Positions 51,600 to 59,677 of a stretch of 64,000 bases of DNA are shown here, piece after piece. Both the position numbers and the translations under genes were made by a program. This DNA is from Clostridia bacterium. Its GTDB lineage: Bacteria; Bacillota; Clostridia; Oscillospirales; CAG-272. The DNA is taken from the NCBI GenBank assembly GCA_017517745.1, contig JAFWYJ010000030.1, forward strand, positions 1-64,000. The letters run 5' to 3'. Within the stretch, counting starts at the first letter, position 1; each line of letters opens with the position of its first letter. The notes below the pieces were generated by a model, which was not told the origin of the DNA, made no database searches, and worked only from the letters and a program-made list of their open reading frames with translations.

Positions 51600-51700
51600 T
51601 TGCGGGGGAGAAGAACTTCTTGAAAGAAGCTTCTCCTCCCCCGCACCCCCTCCTCTCAAGAACTTTTTTGAAAAAGGGACGGGATAAAAATACAATCTGT
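51600..51700. repeat. Dispersed hairpin-rich repeat, copy 5
   Basis: TTGCGGGGGAGAAGAACTTC with an internal hairpin, CTCCTCCCCCGCACCCCCTC, then AACTTTTTTG and a divergent lead-in. It follows mutL directly. Confidence 0.55.
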
Positions 51701-51801
51701 TCGTTTGGATGCAACTGATTGACAGAGATCGTCTGTTATTGTAACTCTTTTCTCAATACGTTTATCCTCCTTGAATTTTCACTTCAATGAAAGGAGCCGT
51801 C

Positions 51802-52266
51802 ATGGAATTTCGCCGATTTATCAAAGAACACATCCTTTTTTCGATTTTGTGTGTTATTCTTTTCTTTGTTTATCGGCAAATTATCGGTGTATTTGCCACA
51901 CTGCTCGCGCTTGGCTTTCTCGTTCTTTACGGAAGTGCGATGGCGGCTTGTCACTTTGCTATGGCAAAGCTGAATCAACTCCAAAAATACGATAAGCTGA
52001 CACAAAAAGGCTTGTTTGGACTGTCACTTCTTATCGCATCCCCGATCTACCTGTTATGGTTGGTCTTTTCGCTGATCCCGATCCTCTCCTATGAGATCTG
52101 GCTCATTACGGGGTTGCCGATCACGGGAATCGCAGTCTTGGCTCTCCATTCGATTGCCGAGCAATGGGAAAAACCGCGCCGCTTTATTTTTTGGTTGCTC
52201 CAACTTGTCATTTACCTCTGTCTGCTATTCGCTGGGCAAGGAATCGTCAGCCAATTAACTCTTTGA
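51802..52266 (+). CDS. Four-helix integral membrane protein, unknown
   Basis: 154 residues; ATG 51802 is 7 bases after AAGGAG, which lies inside an upstream in-frame ATG at 51787. About four membrane helices cover nearly the whole length, with a short loop NQLQKYDKLTQKG. Not recognised. More AT-rich than mutL or tgt on either side and flanked by two dispersed repeats, which hints at insertion. A TTGACA at 51719 lacks a good -10 box. Confidence 0.65.
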   Translation: MEFRRFIKEHILFSILCVILFFVYRQIIGVFATLLALGFLVLYGSAMAACHFAMAKLNQLQKYDKLTQKGLFGLSLLIASPIYLLWLVFSLIPILSYEIWLITGLPITGIAVLALHSIAEQWEKPRRFIFWLLQLVIYLCLLFAGQGIVSQLTL

Positions 52267-52287
52267 TTCCCTCAAACCAACCGCCTG

Positions 52288-52385
52288 TTGGCACAAGCGC
52301 ACAAATAAAAAACAATTTATCTCCCCTTCCAAAAAGTTTTTGAGGGGGTGCGGGGGAAGCTTTTTTCTAAAAAGTTCCCCCGCAA
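52288..52385. repeat. Dispersed hairpin-rich repeat, copy 6
   Basis: AAGCGCACAAATAAAAAACA, then CAAAAAGTTTTTGAGGGGGTG and a GGGGGAAGCTTTTTTCTAAAAAGTTCCCCC hairpin of the family type (in pieces). It lies between the membrane protein gene and tgt. Confidence 0.65.
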
Positions 52386-52447
52386 CAACTACGTCAATAA
52401 ACCAAGGAGCAAGCTGTATTCTTGCTGCCGAGAAAGGACTTTGAAAC

Positions 52448-53599
52448 ATGTCAAAGCAAAAGCAATTTGAAGTCATCGCGCAGGACGGACGCGCGCGTCG
52501 CGGCGTTCTGCACACCGTACACGGCGACATCCAAACGCCGGTATTCATGAACGTCGGCACCTGTGCCGCGATCAAGGGCGGTGTCAACACCATGGAGCTG
52601 CGAGAGATCGACTGTCAGGTCGAGCTTTCCAACACCTACCATCTGCATCTGCGTCCGGGGGACGGTTTGATCTACGACATGGGCGGACTCCACAAATTCA
52701 TGAACTGGGATCGCCCGATTTTGACCGACAGCGGCGGATTTCAGGTCTTCTCGCTCTCTCAGCTCCGCAAGATCACCGAGGAGGGCGTCCGCTTCGCCTC
52801 GCACATCGACGGAAAGCGGATCTTTATGGGACCCGAGGAGAGCATGCAGATCCAATCCCACCTCGCCTCGACGATCGCCATGGCGTTTGACGAGTGCGTC
52901 GAGAACCCCGCGCCGTACAAATACTGTAAAGACAGCATGGAGCGCACCTATCGCTGGCTTCTGCGTTGCCGCGCCGAAATGGACCGTCTCAACGCGCTGC
53001 CCGAAACCATCAACCGCCATCAGATGCTTTTTGGCATCAACCAGGGCGGTACGTATGAGGATCTGCGCATCGCACACATGCAAATGATCCGCGAGATCCC
53101 CTGCGAAGGCTATGCCATCGGCGGTCTTGCCGTGGGTGAGCCGACCGAGGAAATGTACCGCATCATCGACGCGGTCGAGCCGCACATGCCCGCCGACAAG
53201 CCGCGCTATCTGATGGGCGTCGGTACGCCGTGCAACATCCTGGAAGCCGTACACATGGGCGTGGATTTCTTTGACTGCGTCATGCCCAGCCGCAACGCGC
53301 GCCACGGAAATCTCTTCACCTGGAAGGGCAAGATCAATCTGCTCAACGAGCGCTACGCGCGCGATCCCCGTCCCTTTGACGAGGACTGCGGTTGCCCTGC
53401 CTGCCGCAATTACAGCCGCTCCTACGTCCGCCATCTGCTCAAAGCAAAGGAAGCCGTGGGTATGCACCTCGCGGTGGTTCACAACCTCTATTTCTATAAC
53501 AACCTCACGCGCAAAATCCGCGAAGCCCTCGACGGCGGCTACTTTGAAAGCTTCTATCAGAAATACCGCAACATCCTCGGCGAACGCGCGGAGGATTGA
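52448..53599 (+). CDS. tgt: Queuine tRNA-ribosyltransferase
   Basis: 383 residues, TIM barrel. Signatures: LSNTYHLHLRPG, LTDSGGFQVFSL, NQGGTYEDLR, the YAIGGLAVGE segment and a zinc site formed by CGCPAC plus a later His. It exchanges guanine 34 of GU(N) tRNAs for preQ1/queuine, initiating queuosine formation. ATG follows GAAAGGAC. A terminator and repeat follow. Confidence 0.95.
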   Translation: MSKQKQFEVIAQDGRARRGVLHTVHGDIQTPVFMNVGTCAAIKGGVNTMELREIDCQVELSNTYHLHLRPGDGLIYDMGGLHKFMNWDRPILTDSGGFQVFSLSQLRKITEEGVRFASHIDGKRIFMGPEESMQIQSHLASTIAMAFDECVENPAPYKYCKDSMERTYRWLLRCRAEMDRLNALPETINRHQMLFGINQGGTYEDLRIAHMQMIREIPCEGYAIGGLAVGEPTEEMYRIIDAVEPHMPADKPRYLMGVGTPCNILEAVHMGVDFFDCVMPSRNARHGNLFTWKGKINLLNERYARDPRPFDEDCGCPACRNYSRSYVRHLLKAKEAVGMHLAVVHNLYFYNNLTRKIREALDGGYFESFYQKYRNILGERAED

Positions 53600-53609
53600 T
53601 CCGACGCGT

Positions 53610-53722
53610 TTTGTTGGACGCGTTTTGTGGGGGAGCTTTTTGAAAAAAGCTCCCCCACACCCCCGCAAAAACTTTTTTCGCATGGGGATCAATATCGTTG
53701 TTTATCCCTGCGCTCGACCAAT
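53610..53722. repeat. Dispersed hairpin-rich repeat, copy 7 (reverse)
   Basis: ACGCGTTTTGT occurs twice, then GTGGGGGAGCTTTTTGAAAA / AAGCTCCCCCAC hairpin, CCCCGCAAAAACTTTTTTCGC and ATCGTTGTTTATCCCTGCGC, the reverse complement of the copy 1 lead-in. Confidence 0.7.
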
Positions 53723-53732
53723 CATAAAGTCA

Positions 53733-53766
53733 TTTTTTAGGGGGCTTAAAAAAGCCCCCTAAAAAA
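53733..53766. terminator. Bidirectional terminator between tgt and rsmA
   Basis: TTTTTTAGGGGGCTT pairs perfectly with AAGCCCCCTAAAAAA. It serves both convergent genes. Confidence 0.9.
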
Positions 53767-54633
53767 TTATGTTCGAATCATCTCCAACAACACGTCGGCA
53801 AGTGCGGTGAATTGTGTGACGTCGAGTTTTTCGCCGCGGATGTCGGCAGAGTGGCCGCATGCGGTAACGGCGGCGGTAATCTGTTCGCGAGAAAGTTCCG
53901 AGAAGCCCGCTCCGAGGGCATTGACCAACGTCTTGCGCCGCTGACCGAACGCCGCCTTGATGGTGCGGAAGAGCATTGCCTCGTCCTTCGGAACGTGCGG
54001 CTTTTGCTTGTGCAGCTTGATGCGAATGACCGAAGAATTGACCTTGGGAGCCGGCACGAAGCGGTCGGCGGGAACGGTGAAGAGCTTTTCCGCTTCACCG
54101 TAGTAGGCGAGCACCGCCGTGATGGCGCCGTAGTCCTTGCTTCCCGCCTTGGCACAGAGGCGATCGGCGACCTCGGCTTGGATCATGATCGTGATATAAT
54201 CAAACGGCAGGCGGCTTTCCAGCAGCTTCATCAGGATCGGTGTGGTGATATAGTAGGGCAAATTGGCGCAAACCGAAACGGGACCCTCGGCAAAATAGGG
54301 AGCGAGAAGCGCATCGAGGTCGGTTTTCATCACGTCCTCGTTGATGACGCGCACGTTATCAAATTCGCCGAGTGTGTATTGCAGAACCGGGATCAGACCG
54401 CGGTCGATCTCAAGCGAGATCACCTGACGGCGGCGGAGCGCGAGCTCATAGGTCAACGTACCGATGCCGGGGCCGATTTCAAGGATCGTGCTTTGCTCGT
54501 CTGCACAGCATTCATCGGCAATATCCTCCACAACGAGGCGGTCGGTCAGAAAGTTCTGTCCGAACTCCTTGTGAAAGGTGAGATGAAACATTGCCATGAT
54601 CTGACGCACGGTTTTGATGTCGCATAAATTCAT
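53767..54633 (-). CDS. rsmA: 16S rRNA dimethyladenosine transferase
   Basis: 288 residues; ATG at 54633 with AAAGGAG 8 bases before it. SAM-dependent RsmA/KsgA family: FHKEFGQNFLTD, ILEIGPGIGTLTYELA, catalytic NLPYYITTPIL, then the small helical C-terminal domain. It dimethylates two adjacent adenines near the 3' end of 16S rRNA. Confidence 0.94.
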   Translation of the reverse strand: MNLCDIKTVRQIMAMFHLTFHKEFGQNFLTDRLVVEDIADECCADEQSTILEIGPGIGTLTYELALRRRQVISLEIDRGLIPVLQYTLGEFDNVRVINEDVMKTDLDALLAPYFAEGPVSVCANLPYYITTPILMKLLESRLPFDYITIMIQAEVADRLCAKAGSKDYGAITAVLAYYGEAEKLFTVPADRFVPAPKVNSSVIRIKLHKQKPHVPKDEAMLFRTIKAAFGQRRKTLVNALGAGFSELSREQITAAVTACGHSADIRGEKLDVTQFTALADVLLEMIRT

Positions 54634-54738
54634 AAGGGAAACTCCTTTGAGATGGATCGTTTTCTGTCCTCCCAAGACGGATAGGACGGATTTTTTGAAA
54701 AGATTTTTGGAAAAACAGAAGTTTTTTTGAAAAGGATA

Positions 54739-54767
54739 TTGACAAAACTTCTTTTTTCGGATATAAT
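54739..54767 (+). promoter_or_regulatory. Consensus promoter of tRNA-Thr
   Basis: TTGACA (54739-54744), 17-bp spacer, TATAAT (54762-54767), the perfect consensus, 29 bases before the tRNA. Confidence 0.9.
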
Positions 54768-54796
54768 ATAATACGCTGTGATCAAAAATTCAATAT

Positions 54797-54872
54797 GCTG
54801 GTGTAGCACAGTCGGTAGTGCAGCTGATTCGTAATCAGCAGGTCGTGTGTTCGAGTCACATCACCAGCTCCA
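54797..54872 (+). tRNA. tRNA-Thr (anticodon CGT)
   Basis: Full cloverleaf: acceptor GCTGGTG/CACCAGC, anticodon stem GCTGA/TCAGC with loop TTCGTAA (anticodon CGT, reading ACG), T-loop TTCGAGT, and an encoded CCA end (54870-54872). Confidence 0.95.
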
Positions 54873-54873
54873 C

Positions 54874-54905
54874 AAAAAAGCTCATCGTATGATGGGCTTT
54901 TTATT
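54874..54905. terminator. Terminator after tRNA-Thr
   Basis: AAAAAGCTCATC pairs with GATGGGCTTTTT over GTAT. It is also placed to end the leftward gene at 54901. Confidence 0.85.
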
Positions 54906-55551
54906 TTTCTTCGTTCTTTTTCGATTTGTTGAGTCGGTACATATCCATTTCCTCGCGTGCTTGCATGGGCAGAAGCGCGAGAAAGGCTGACACGCTGAGA
55001 ATGACGAAGATCACGGCAAGGATCAGATCCGACGCGCCGATGAAATACGCCCTCATATCATACCCAAGTTGCGAACGGTAAAAATGTCCCAGAAGATAAG
55101 GAAAGGCTGCGGGGAGCAGCAGGAGCAGGTTGGAAATGACGTACATGACACGGTTTGGGCAAAAGAAGTGCATCCAACGCTTGGCGCGGTTGGCGAGGCG
55201 ATCGCTCGGCACGCAAAAGAACGCCACGGTACTGCAGATCGCCGACGAGATCGCCATGGAGGCGTAAGTAAACACACAAATCCATGAGATCACCGTGACA
55301 ATCACCATGGTCAAGGCAAAGAAATAGACGGTTCCGGAGCTTGTTGCCTCGGAACTCAGCGCGGGGATTGTCGCGTCCCACGTGTTGCACATCAATTCAA
55401 AGGGGCTGCAGGTAGCCTGCGGCTTGCCGTTATACAGAAAAAACACGTGCGGAACGAAAAAGCAGATCAGCATGATCAACCCGAAGAGGGCGGGCAAAAG
55501 ATAGGTCACGCGAATGAATGTGCGCCAAAGGCGCGAAGATGACTGCATCAT
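54901..55551 (-). CDS. Multi-pass membrane protein, unknown
   Basis: 216 residues starting at ATG 55551, overlapping the HD-protein stop by 4 bases. About four to five membrane helices (near residues 13-36, 65-105, 120-145 and 165-190), with a short basic C-terminus. Not recognised. Coupling to the HD hydrolase suggests a joint role. Confidence 0.65.
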   Translation of the reverse strand: MMQSSSRLWRTFIRVTYLLPALFGLIMLICFFVPHVFFLYNGKPQATCSPFELMCNTWDATIPALSSEATSSGTVYFFALTMVIVTVISWICVFTYASMAISSAICSTVAFFCVPSDRLANRAKRWMHFFCPNRVMYVISNLLLLLPAAFPYLLGHFYRSQLGYDMRAYFIGASDLILAVIFVILSVSAFLALLPMQAREEMDMYRLNKSKKNEEK

Positions 55552-56144
55552 GCGTTCGATGCTCCCGCGGGCTTGCCCTCCATGAGGAAGGCGGCCTCCA
55601 TGTCGGCGCAACAGACGGCAAAAGCGAGGGGAAACATTTCAAGCGCACGGCCGACGTTGTTTGTCTCCTCGGTGCCCGAAAAGCCCATGTGATAGCGAAT
55701 GGCAAACGCCTCGTCGCGCGTCAGGCGCATAAATCCCGAAATGATGTAGACCGATTTTTCGCCGTGACCGTAAGGGAGGGTATCCTCGATGGTATAATAA
55801 GGAGCGCTGACCCATTTGCCGGTTTCATCCTTGACGTTGCGGAAGCTGGTCTTATAAAAATTGACCTTGCAAAGATCGTGCAGAAGTGCCGCGATGGCGA
55901 TGCTTTCGTCACTGTATTCGATGCCGTAAAGCTCCTTCATGCGCGGGCGGTTGAGAATGTCGACCAGACAGTCGTAGACGTTGAGGCTGTGCTGGAGCAA
56001 TCCTCCCTCGCAGGCGAGGTGATAGCGCGTGCTTGCGGGTGCGGTGAAGAAGTCGCTCTTGACCAGGAAATCCAAAAGCTTGTCGGCTCCCTCGCGCGTG
56101 ATCTTTTCACGGAAGATTTGCATGAAGCGTTCTTGATTCGTCAT
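55548..56144 (-). CDS. HD-domain phosphohydrolase
   Basis: 198 residues. Metal-binding HD signature: H in LLQHSLNVYD, LLHDLCK (the HD pair), then GHGEKS and YHMG histidines further along. It resembles the HD half of YhaM-type 3'-5' exoribonucleases and related nucleotide phosphohydrolases, without the OB domain. Substrate unknown. Upstream promoter at 56184-56212. Confidence 0.8.
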   Translation of the reverse strand: MTNQERFMQIFREKITREGADKLLDFLVKSDFFTAPASTRYHLACEGGLLQHSLNVYDCLVDILNRPRMKELYGIEYSDESIAIAALLHDLCKVNFYKTSFRNVKDETGKWVSAPYYTIEDTLPYGHGEKSVYIISGFMRLTRDEAFAIRYHMGFSGTEETNNVGRALEMFPLAFAVCCADMEAAFLMEGKPAGASNA

Positions 56145-56183
56145 AAAATTCTCTCTCTTTCGTTTTGATGGGTTCTGATTTAT

Positions 56184-56212
56184 ATTTTAACATGATACGC
56201 CGAGAAAGTAAA
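56184..56212 (-). promoter_or_regulatory. Promoter of the HD hydrolase unit
   Basis: Minus strand TTTACT (56212-56207), 17-bp spacer, TAAAAT (56189-56184). Confidence 0.55.
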
Positions 56213-56284
56213 GCATAATTTTGATTTTTTCAAAAAAATCTTGATTTTCAGCCCGAAAATGAAACGGCGGATGACGGCACCCTC

Positions 56285-56313
56285 TTGACTTTTCGGTGGG
56301 GTTATGTTATACT
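56285..56313 (+). promoter_or_regulatory. Promoter of the HAD phosphatase operon
   Basis: TTGACT (56285-56290), 17-bp spacer, TATACT (56308-56313). Confidence 0.78.
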
Positions 56314-56343
56314 TAAAAGGTAGAATTTTTGGGAGGCGTTAAG

Positions 56344-57030
56344 ATGATACGCGCGGTAATCTTTGACCTGGACGGAACGCTGGCAAACACCATTCCCGCG
56401 ATCCGCGAGGGCTTGAATCTGACAATGAAATTATACGGCTACCCCGAGCATACCGATGCCGAGGTGCTGACCTTCATCAACAACGGTGCGCGTGAGCTTG
56501 TCCGCCGCGCGATGCCAGAGGAACTGCGGGGAGACGAGGAGACCGTCTCGCGCGTGCTTGCCGACTATGACAGGCTCTACGCCGAGACCTATTACCACAC
56601 CGATCGCACCTATGACGGCATCCCCGAGGTCATTGCCGCCCTGCACGCGCGCGGACTTGGCATCGCCGTGCTTTCCAACAAGCAGGACGTCTTTGTCAAG
56701 CGGCTTTGCGAGCAGCTCTTGCCCGCGGGTGTTTGTGACGTGGCGCAGGGTGTCATCGCAGGCAAGCCGACCAAGCCCAACCGCTTTCTGAGTGATCTGG
56801 TCGCGGAGAAGTTGGGCGTTTCCCCCTCCGAGTGTGTGATGGTGGGCGACAGTGACGTCGACGTCAAGACCGCACGCGCGGCGGGCATGGCACACGTCGG
56901 CGTATCGTGGGGATTCCGTGACAGGAAGTTTTTGCTCGAGAACGGCGCCGAGGCGATCGCAGACACGCCGGCAGAGCTTTTGGATATGATTGAAAAAATG
57001 ATTGGAATGAGAGGACGAAGAACATGTTAA
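56344..57030 (+). CDS. HAD-family phosphatase (phosphoglycolate phosphatase-like)
   Basis: 228 residues; ATG after GGGAGG. HAD motifs: FDLDGTL (nucleophile Asp), VLSNKQD, a Lys in IAGKPTKP, and VMVGDSDVDVKTARAAG. A helical cap lies between motifs I and II, as in Gph. It dephosphorylates a small phospho-metabolite, perhaps 2-phosphoglycolate. It overlaps the ThyX-like gene by 7 bases and starts an operon of four. Confidence 0.85.
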   Translation: MIRAVIFDLDGTLANTIPAIREGLNLTMKLYGYPEHTDAEVLTFINNGARELVRRAMPEELRGDEETVSRVLADYDRLYAETYYHTDRTYDGIPEVIAALHARGLGIAVLSNKQDVFVKRLCEQLLPAGVCDVAQGVIAGKPTKPNRFLSDLVAEKLGVSPSECVMVGDSDVDVKTARAAGMAHVGVSWGFRDRKFLLENGAEAIADTPAELLDMIEKMIGMRGRRTC

Positions 57031-57653
57031 AAATCGAACGCGATCAAGTGATGAACCTTGACAACGCCATCCGCGGCGCGCGCAACCCCATGAACAGCTG
57101 GGCAAAATCCGATAGCTATTATGATGAGAACGGCAAATTTGTTTTGGGTCCGATAGATCTTGATTTCGGACATCGGCTGGCAATTGCGGGTACCGATCAC
57201 CGCAAATTCCTTCGTCAGATCTTCGTGTCGGTGGACATTACCGCCCCTCTGTATTGGTGGAAGGAATTTGACACCTACAAGGTCGGAACGGTGGCAAACT
57301 CGACCTCGACGATGCACAAGATCCACGCAAAATCCTTTGAGCGTGACGATTTCTCGCACGACAGACTCGACGAGGGCGGACTCGCCGCGCTCGACGCGAT
57401 CATTGCCTATCTGGAGAGCGAGAGACTGAAGTTTGTGGAAAAGAAGGATGATCGCCAGCCATGGCACAACATGATCCAGCTTTTGCCGTCATCCTACAAT
57501 CAGATGCGCACCGTGACCATGAACTATGAAAATCTGATCAACATGTATTACGCGAGAAAGACACACAAGCTTGCCGAGTGGCACGTCTTCTGCGATTGGA
57601 TCCGCTCGCTTCCCTATGCAAACGAGCTGATCTGCATCAAGGACGAAACCTGA
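57024..57653 (+). CDS. Divergent ThyX-like protein
   Basis: 209 residues, starting inside the HAD gene. Two parts resemble flavin-dependent thymidylate synthase ThyX. HRKFLRQIFVSVDITAP fits the N-terminal FLRQ region. LLPSSYNQMRTVTMNYENLINMYYARKTHKLAEW fits the region where ThyX has LP...T.....N.RSL.nfL.lR....AQWEIR (shown in pieces). The ThyX signature RHRxxSxNExSxR is missing; its place reads KEFDTYKVGTVANSTS. It may have lost or changed activity. Similar small proteins occur in phages. Family assignment is by pattern only. Confidence 0.55.
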   Translation: MLKIERDQVMNLDNAIRGARNPMNSWAKSDSYYDENGKFVLGPIDLDFGHRLAIAGTDHRKFLRQIFVSVDITAPLYWWKEFDTYKVGTVANSTSTMHKIHAKSFERDDFSHDRLDEGGLAALDAIIAYLESERLKFVEKKDDRQPWHNMIQLLPSSYNQMRTVTMNYENLINMYYARKTHKLAEWHVFCDWIRSLPYANELICIKDET

Positions 57654-57679
57654 CGCAAAGAAAAGAGGATAACACCGAA

Positions 57680-58732
57680 ATGGATATTGCAAAGATCGAC
57701 AAGAATTTTGCTCTGCCCGGCAAGGTGGAGAGAGACGACGTGGTTTGGTACGACGTCTCCGAGAAGCCGTTTGATCTTTACGGCGCGGTGCAGGCAAATC
57801 CCTATCTGAGAATGCCCGACGAGGTCGCCGCAACCGTGAGCGAGAACGTGCGCGTGCTCAATCATCACACCGCGGGGGTTCGCGCGCGTTTTCGCACCGA
57901 TTCGCCCTTCGTGGCGATCCGAGTGGAATGGGAGTCCCAATGCCGCAATGCCGGCATGTCGCTTGTCGCCACGGCAGGATTTGACTTATACGAGGTGTGC
58001 ACAAAAACCGCGCGTCAGAAGTTCCTTCACACCATCATCCCGCCCTTTGACTGCGAGAAGGGCTACGAATCGATCGTCAACGTCAAAGGATATATGACCG
58101 ATTACCTCTTGAACTTCCCTCTCTACAATCCCGTCACCCGCGTGTTGGTGGGTGTCAAGGAAGGAAGCCTTTTTGAGGAGGCGATGAAATATTCGAACGA
58201 GCTGCCCGTGGTTTACTACGGCTCCTCAATCACGCAGGGCGGATGCGCCTCGCGCCCGGGCATTTGCTATCAGAACTATCTCTCGCGCAGATTTGACGTT
58301 GACTACGTCAACCTCGGCTTTTCGGGCAGTGCCGTCGGCGAGGACGAGATCATCGACTATCTCGCGTCTCTGGAAATGTCGGTGTTTGTGTCGGACTACG
58401 ATCACAACGCCAACACACCCGAGAGACTGCTCGAAACACACGAAAAACTCTATCGCGCAGTGAGAGCGAAGCACCCCGACGTGCCTTACATCATCATTTC
58501 CCGTCCCGATTTCTGGAGACGCGTGCTGGACGAGCCATGCCGTTCCGTCATCATGCAGACCTATCAGAAGGCATGGGCAGAGGGCGACAAGAACGTCTAT
58601 TTTATCGACGGCGCGTCGATCTTCGCGGGCGACGAATACGATTCCTGCACGCTGGAGGGCACGCATCCCAACGATCTCGGCTTCTATCGCTTCTTCCAAG
58701 CGCTTCAGCCCGTGTTTGAGCGCATCTTCTGA
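57680..58732 (+). CDS. SGNH/GDSL hydrolase with N-terminal beta domain
   Basis: 350 residues; ATG at 57680 after AAAGAGGAT. Residues 1-170 form a beta-rich N-terminal domain with a GFDLYEV-type segment. The SGNH catalytic domain has the Ser block GSSITQGGCASRPG, a Gly in NLGFSGSA, SDYDHNA and the C-terminal Asp/His block THPNDLGF. These are carbohydrate esterase or lipase type enzymes acting on acyl groups; no signal peptide is seen. Confidence 0.82.
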   Translation: MDIAKIDKNFALPGKVERDDVVWYDVSEKPFDLYGAVQANPYLRMPDEVAATVSENVRVLNHHTAGVRARFRTDSPFVAIRVEWESQCRNAGMSLVATAGFDLYEVCTKTARQKFLHTIIPPFDCEKGYESIVNVKGYMTDYLLNFPLYNPVTRVLVGVKEGSLFEEAMKYSNELPVVYYGSSITQGGCASRPGICYQNYLSRRFDVDYVNLGFSGSAVGEDEIIDYLASLEMSVFVSDYDHNANTPERLLETHEKLYRAVRAKHPDVPYIIISRPDFWRRVLDEPCRSVIMQTYQKAWAEGDKNVYFIDGASIFAGDEYDSCTLEGTHPNDLGFYRFFQALQPVFERIF

Positions 58733-58753
58733 GAAGGCAAGGAGAGAACCGCT

Positions 58754-59515
58754 ATGAACATGGACCTGCTTTTGAAGGTCATCCGGGAGACCGACGCGAT
58801 CTTCTTTGACGAGCGTTTGCGCGCGGACGTCAGAAAAAAAGGCGACGCGGATTTTGTCACGCGCGCCGACTGTGAGATCTCGGAATATCTCCACCGCCGC
58901 CTGTCGGAGAAGTTTCCCGGCGTAGATTTTCTTTCCGAGGAGGGCAACACCGCGATGGAGGCGGGGCGCGACTATTGGATTCTCGATCCGATCGACGGCA
59001 CCACGAATTTCATGCACGGGCTCGGATGTTGCGCGATTTCGCTCGGGCTTTATTCGGGCGGTGACGTGATCGCGGGTGTGATCTATCTCCCCTACACCAA
59101 TCAGCTCTTTTGGGCGCAAAAAGGCGAGGGAGCCTATCTCAACGGTGAAAGAATCTCCTGCAGCCGCCACACAAGGCTTTCGGATTGCGTGGGGCTTCTC
59201 GAGCTGAACGCCTATTTCAAAAACGATGCCGACGCGGCTCTGGAGCACGCCAAACGCATCTATTTGCACTGTCAGGATTTCCGCACGTTCGGCTCTGCCG
59301 CCGCCGAGCTTGCCTATATCGCATCGGGGCAAGCCGACGTCTTTTTGGGACGCTACCTCAAGCCGTGGGACTATGCCGCGGGGCTTTGCATCGTCCGCGA
59401 GGCGGGCGGCGTGGTGAGCGGCATCGACGGCGAGCTTGATCTTTCCAAGTGGAACGTCCACGTGCTGGCATCCGGCGCGGCGGTGTTCGACAATTTCCGC
59501 GCGTTGTTTCAATAA
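58754..59515 (+). CDS. Inositol monophosphatase family protein
   Basis: 253 residues. Metal-dependent phosphatase: LSEEG (Glu), WILDPIDGTTNFMHG (the DPIDGT motif) and a late KPWDYAAGLCIVREAGG motif. Substrates in the family include inositol phosphate, fructose 1,6-bisphosphate and PAP, so the exact substrate is open. It ends the HAD / ThyX-like / SGNH run, 21 bases after the SGNH gene. Confidence 0.88.
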   Translation: MNMDLLLKVIRETDAIFFDERLRADVRKKGDADFVTRADCEISEYLHRRLSEKFPGVDFLSEEGNTAMEAGRDYWILDPIDGTTNFMHGLGCCAISLGLYSGGDVIAGVIYLPYTNQLFWAQKGEGAYLNGERISCSRHTRLSDCVGLLELNAYFKNDADAALEHAKRIYLHCQDFRTFGSAAAELAYIASGQADVFLGRYLKPWDYAAGLCIVREAGGVVSGIDGELDLSKWNVHVLASGAAVFDNFRALFQ

Positions 59516-59519
59516 ATAC

Positions 59520-59600
59520 GTTTTTTACGGGAGAACTTTCCTCGAAAAGTTCTCCCGTAAATGACTTTTTTCAAAAAGTTTCTTTGAGCGCGAAAGGCAA
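59520..59600. repeat. Dispersed hairpin-rich repeat, copy 8
   Basis: ACGGGAGAACTTTCCTCGAAAAGTTCTCCCGT hairpin (in two arms), then CTTTTTTCAAAAAGTTTCTT as in copy 1 (138-155) and GCGAAAGGCAAAAAA as in 162-175. It lies directly after the phosphatase gene. Confidence 0.55.
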
Positions 59601-59606
59601 AAAAAC

Positions 59607-59635
59607 TTGACTTTTTTTGCGGAATGTTGTATAAT
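59607..59635 (+). promoter_or_regulatory. Promoter of the miaB operon
   Basis: TTGACT (59607-59612), 17-bp spacer, TATAAT (59630-59635). Confidence 0.82.
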
Positions 59636-59677
59636 ATAAAGATGAAGTAAGATTTGTTGATCGAAAGGTCTGAGGAT

